Of a stretch of 64,000 nucleotides of DNA, positions 63,783 to 64,000 are shown piece after piece. Every line of letters begins with the position of its first letter. The first letter of the stretch is position 1. The stretch comes from Corynebacterium sp. CNJ-954. Lineage in GTDB: Bacteria; Actinomycetota; Actinomycetes; Mycobacteriales; Mycobacteriaceae. The translations under genes were made by a program, and so were the position numbers. The stretch is from positions 310,001 through 374,000 of the forward strand of contig NZ_MKKI01000022.1 in assembly GCF_001942345.1 (NCBI RefSeq), read 5' to 3'. The notes under the pieces were generated by a model. The model saw only the letters and a list, made by a program, of their open reading frames with translations, was not told the DNA's origin and did not search any database.

Positions 63783-64000
63783 ATGAGCCACGATCTGAAG
63801 AAGGCCATCACCGAGGCATGGCACGCGGCATGGGACAAAGGTGACGTCTCGGTCTTCGATCAACTCACGGACGACAACTTCCGTCGCAAGAGTGCGCACT
63901 CGGGAGGTCTGATCGATCTGGAGGCAATCAAGACCGACATCCTGGGGATCCGTGCAGCGTTCCCCGATTTGACGACCGTCGTCGATCACATCGTCATCGA
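63783..64000 (+). CDS. SnoaL-like/ester cyclase family protein, 5' part only
   Basis: ATG 63783 follows GAGAGGTGG and the frame is open to the window edge (72 codons). ITEAWHAAWDKGDVSVFDQL, then FRRKSAHSGG and IRAAFPDLTTVVDHIVI are the SnoaL/NTF2-like pattern (small alpha+beta-barrel hydrolase, cyclase or dehydratase). Divergent from the GntR gene and sharing its operator repeats, so it probably belongs to the same catabolic pathway. The 3' end is outside the window. Confidence 0.72.
   Translation, partial: MSHDLKKAITEAWHAAWDKGDVSVFDQLTDDNFRRKSAHSGGLIDLEAIKTDILGIRAAFPDLTTVVDHIVI

Overview
The window is high-GC actinobacterial DNA, most likely from the genus Corynebacterium. The evidence is a corynebacterial ribosomal-protein order (rpsJ to rpsQ, then rplN-rplX-rplE after an interruption), DtxR-like iron boxes, a perfect McbR-type sulfur box (TAGAC-N6-GTCTA), small secreted proteins with ASAQ cleavage sites and frequent ATGA/GTGA gene overlaps. 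A high-GC lineage such as the C. variabile group is my guess only.

Layout. 0-3 kb: end of fusA, then tuf. 3.2-5.8 kb: entB-, entA- and entC-like genes that make 2,3-dihydroxybenzoate (DHB). 5.9 kb: a small DNA-repair glycosylase. 6.3-9.4 kb: ferric-siderophore ABC transporter. 9.5-13.1 kb: six-gene Asp23/AmaP envelope-stress cluster. 13.7-18.9 kb: S10 operon. 19.1-31.9 kb: siderophore assembly (DHB-AMP ligase, large NRPS, discrete aryl carrier protein, discrete adenylation enzyme, amine N-hydroxylase, hydroxylamine acyltransferase). 32-40 kb: stand-alone epimerization/condensation-like protein and a set of two-component flavin monooxygenases for organosulfur compounds. 40.5-45.8 kb: MFS transporter and ssuDACB-like sulfonate genes. 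45.8-47.6 kb: serine hydrolase and DUF1345 protein. 47.6-51.7 kb: siderophore-interacting protein and a second ferric-siderophore ABC transporter. 51.9-53.6 kb: three small secreted proteins. 54.4-55.6 kb: rplN-rplX-rplE. 55.8-57.3 kb: TetR regulator with a paired SMR efflux pump. 57.7-63.6 kb: GntR-led catabolic operon built on an LLM flavin monooxygenase, with its own riboflavin kinase. 63.8 kb to the end: divergent SnoaL-like gene, cut by the window edge.

How it fits together. EntC, EntB and EntA make DHB. EntE adenylates DHB and the discrete ArCP carries it. The NRPS reads C-A-T-E*-C-T-TE: its second module has no adenylation domain, so the separate adenylation enzyme probably loads it in trans. 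The N-hydroxylase and acyltransferase point to a hydroxamate-bearing diamino acid. The predicted product is a mixed catecholate-hydroxamate siderophore. Two FecCD-type importers and a siderophore-interacting protein would take up the ferric complex and release the iron. DtxR-like boxes lie before four of these units and a weaker candidate before the fifth. The siderophore, sulfur and secreted-protein genes together form an approximately 35-kb block between rpsQ and rplN.

Sequence quality. Nine places need exactly one extra base to restore a conserved reading frame: one in rplV, one in the Asp23 cluster, three in the NRPS, two in the N-hydroxylase, one in the siderophore-interacting protein and one in an iron permease. 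All nine are single-base losses and one is in an essential ribosomal gene, so deletion-type sequencing error is the likeliest cause. I annotate these genes across the breaks.
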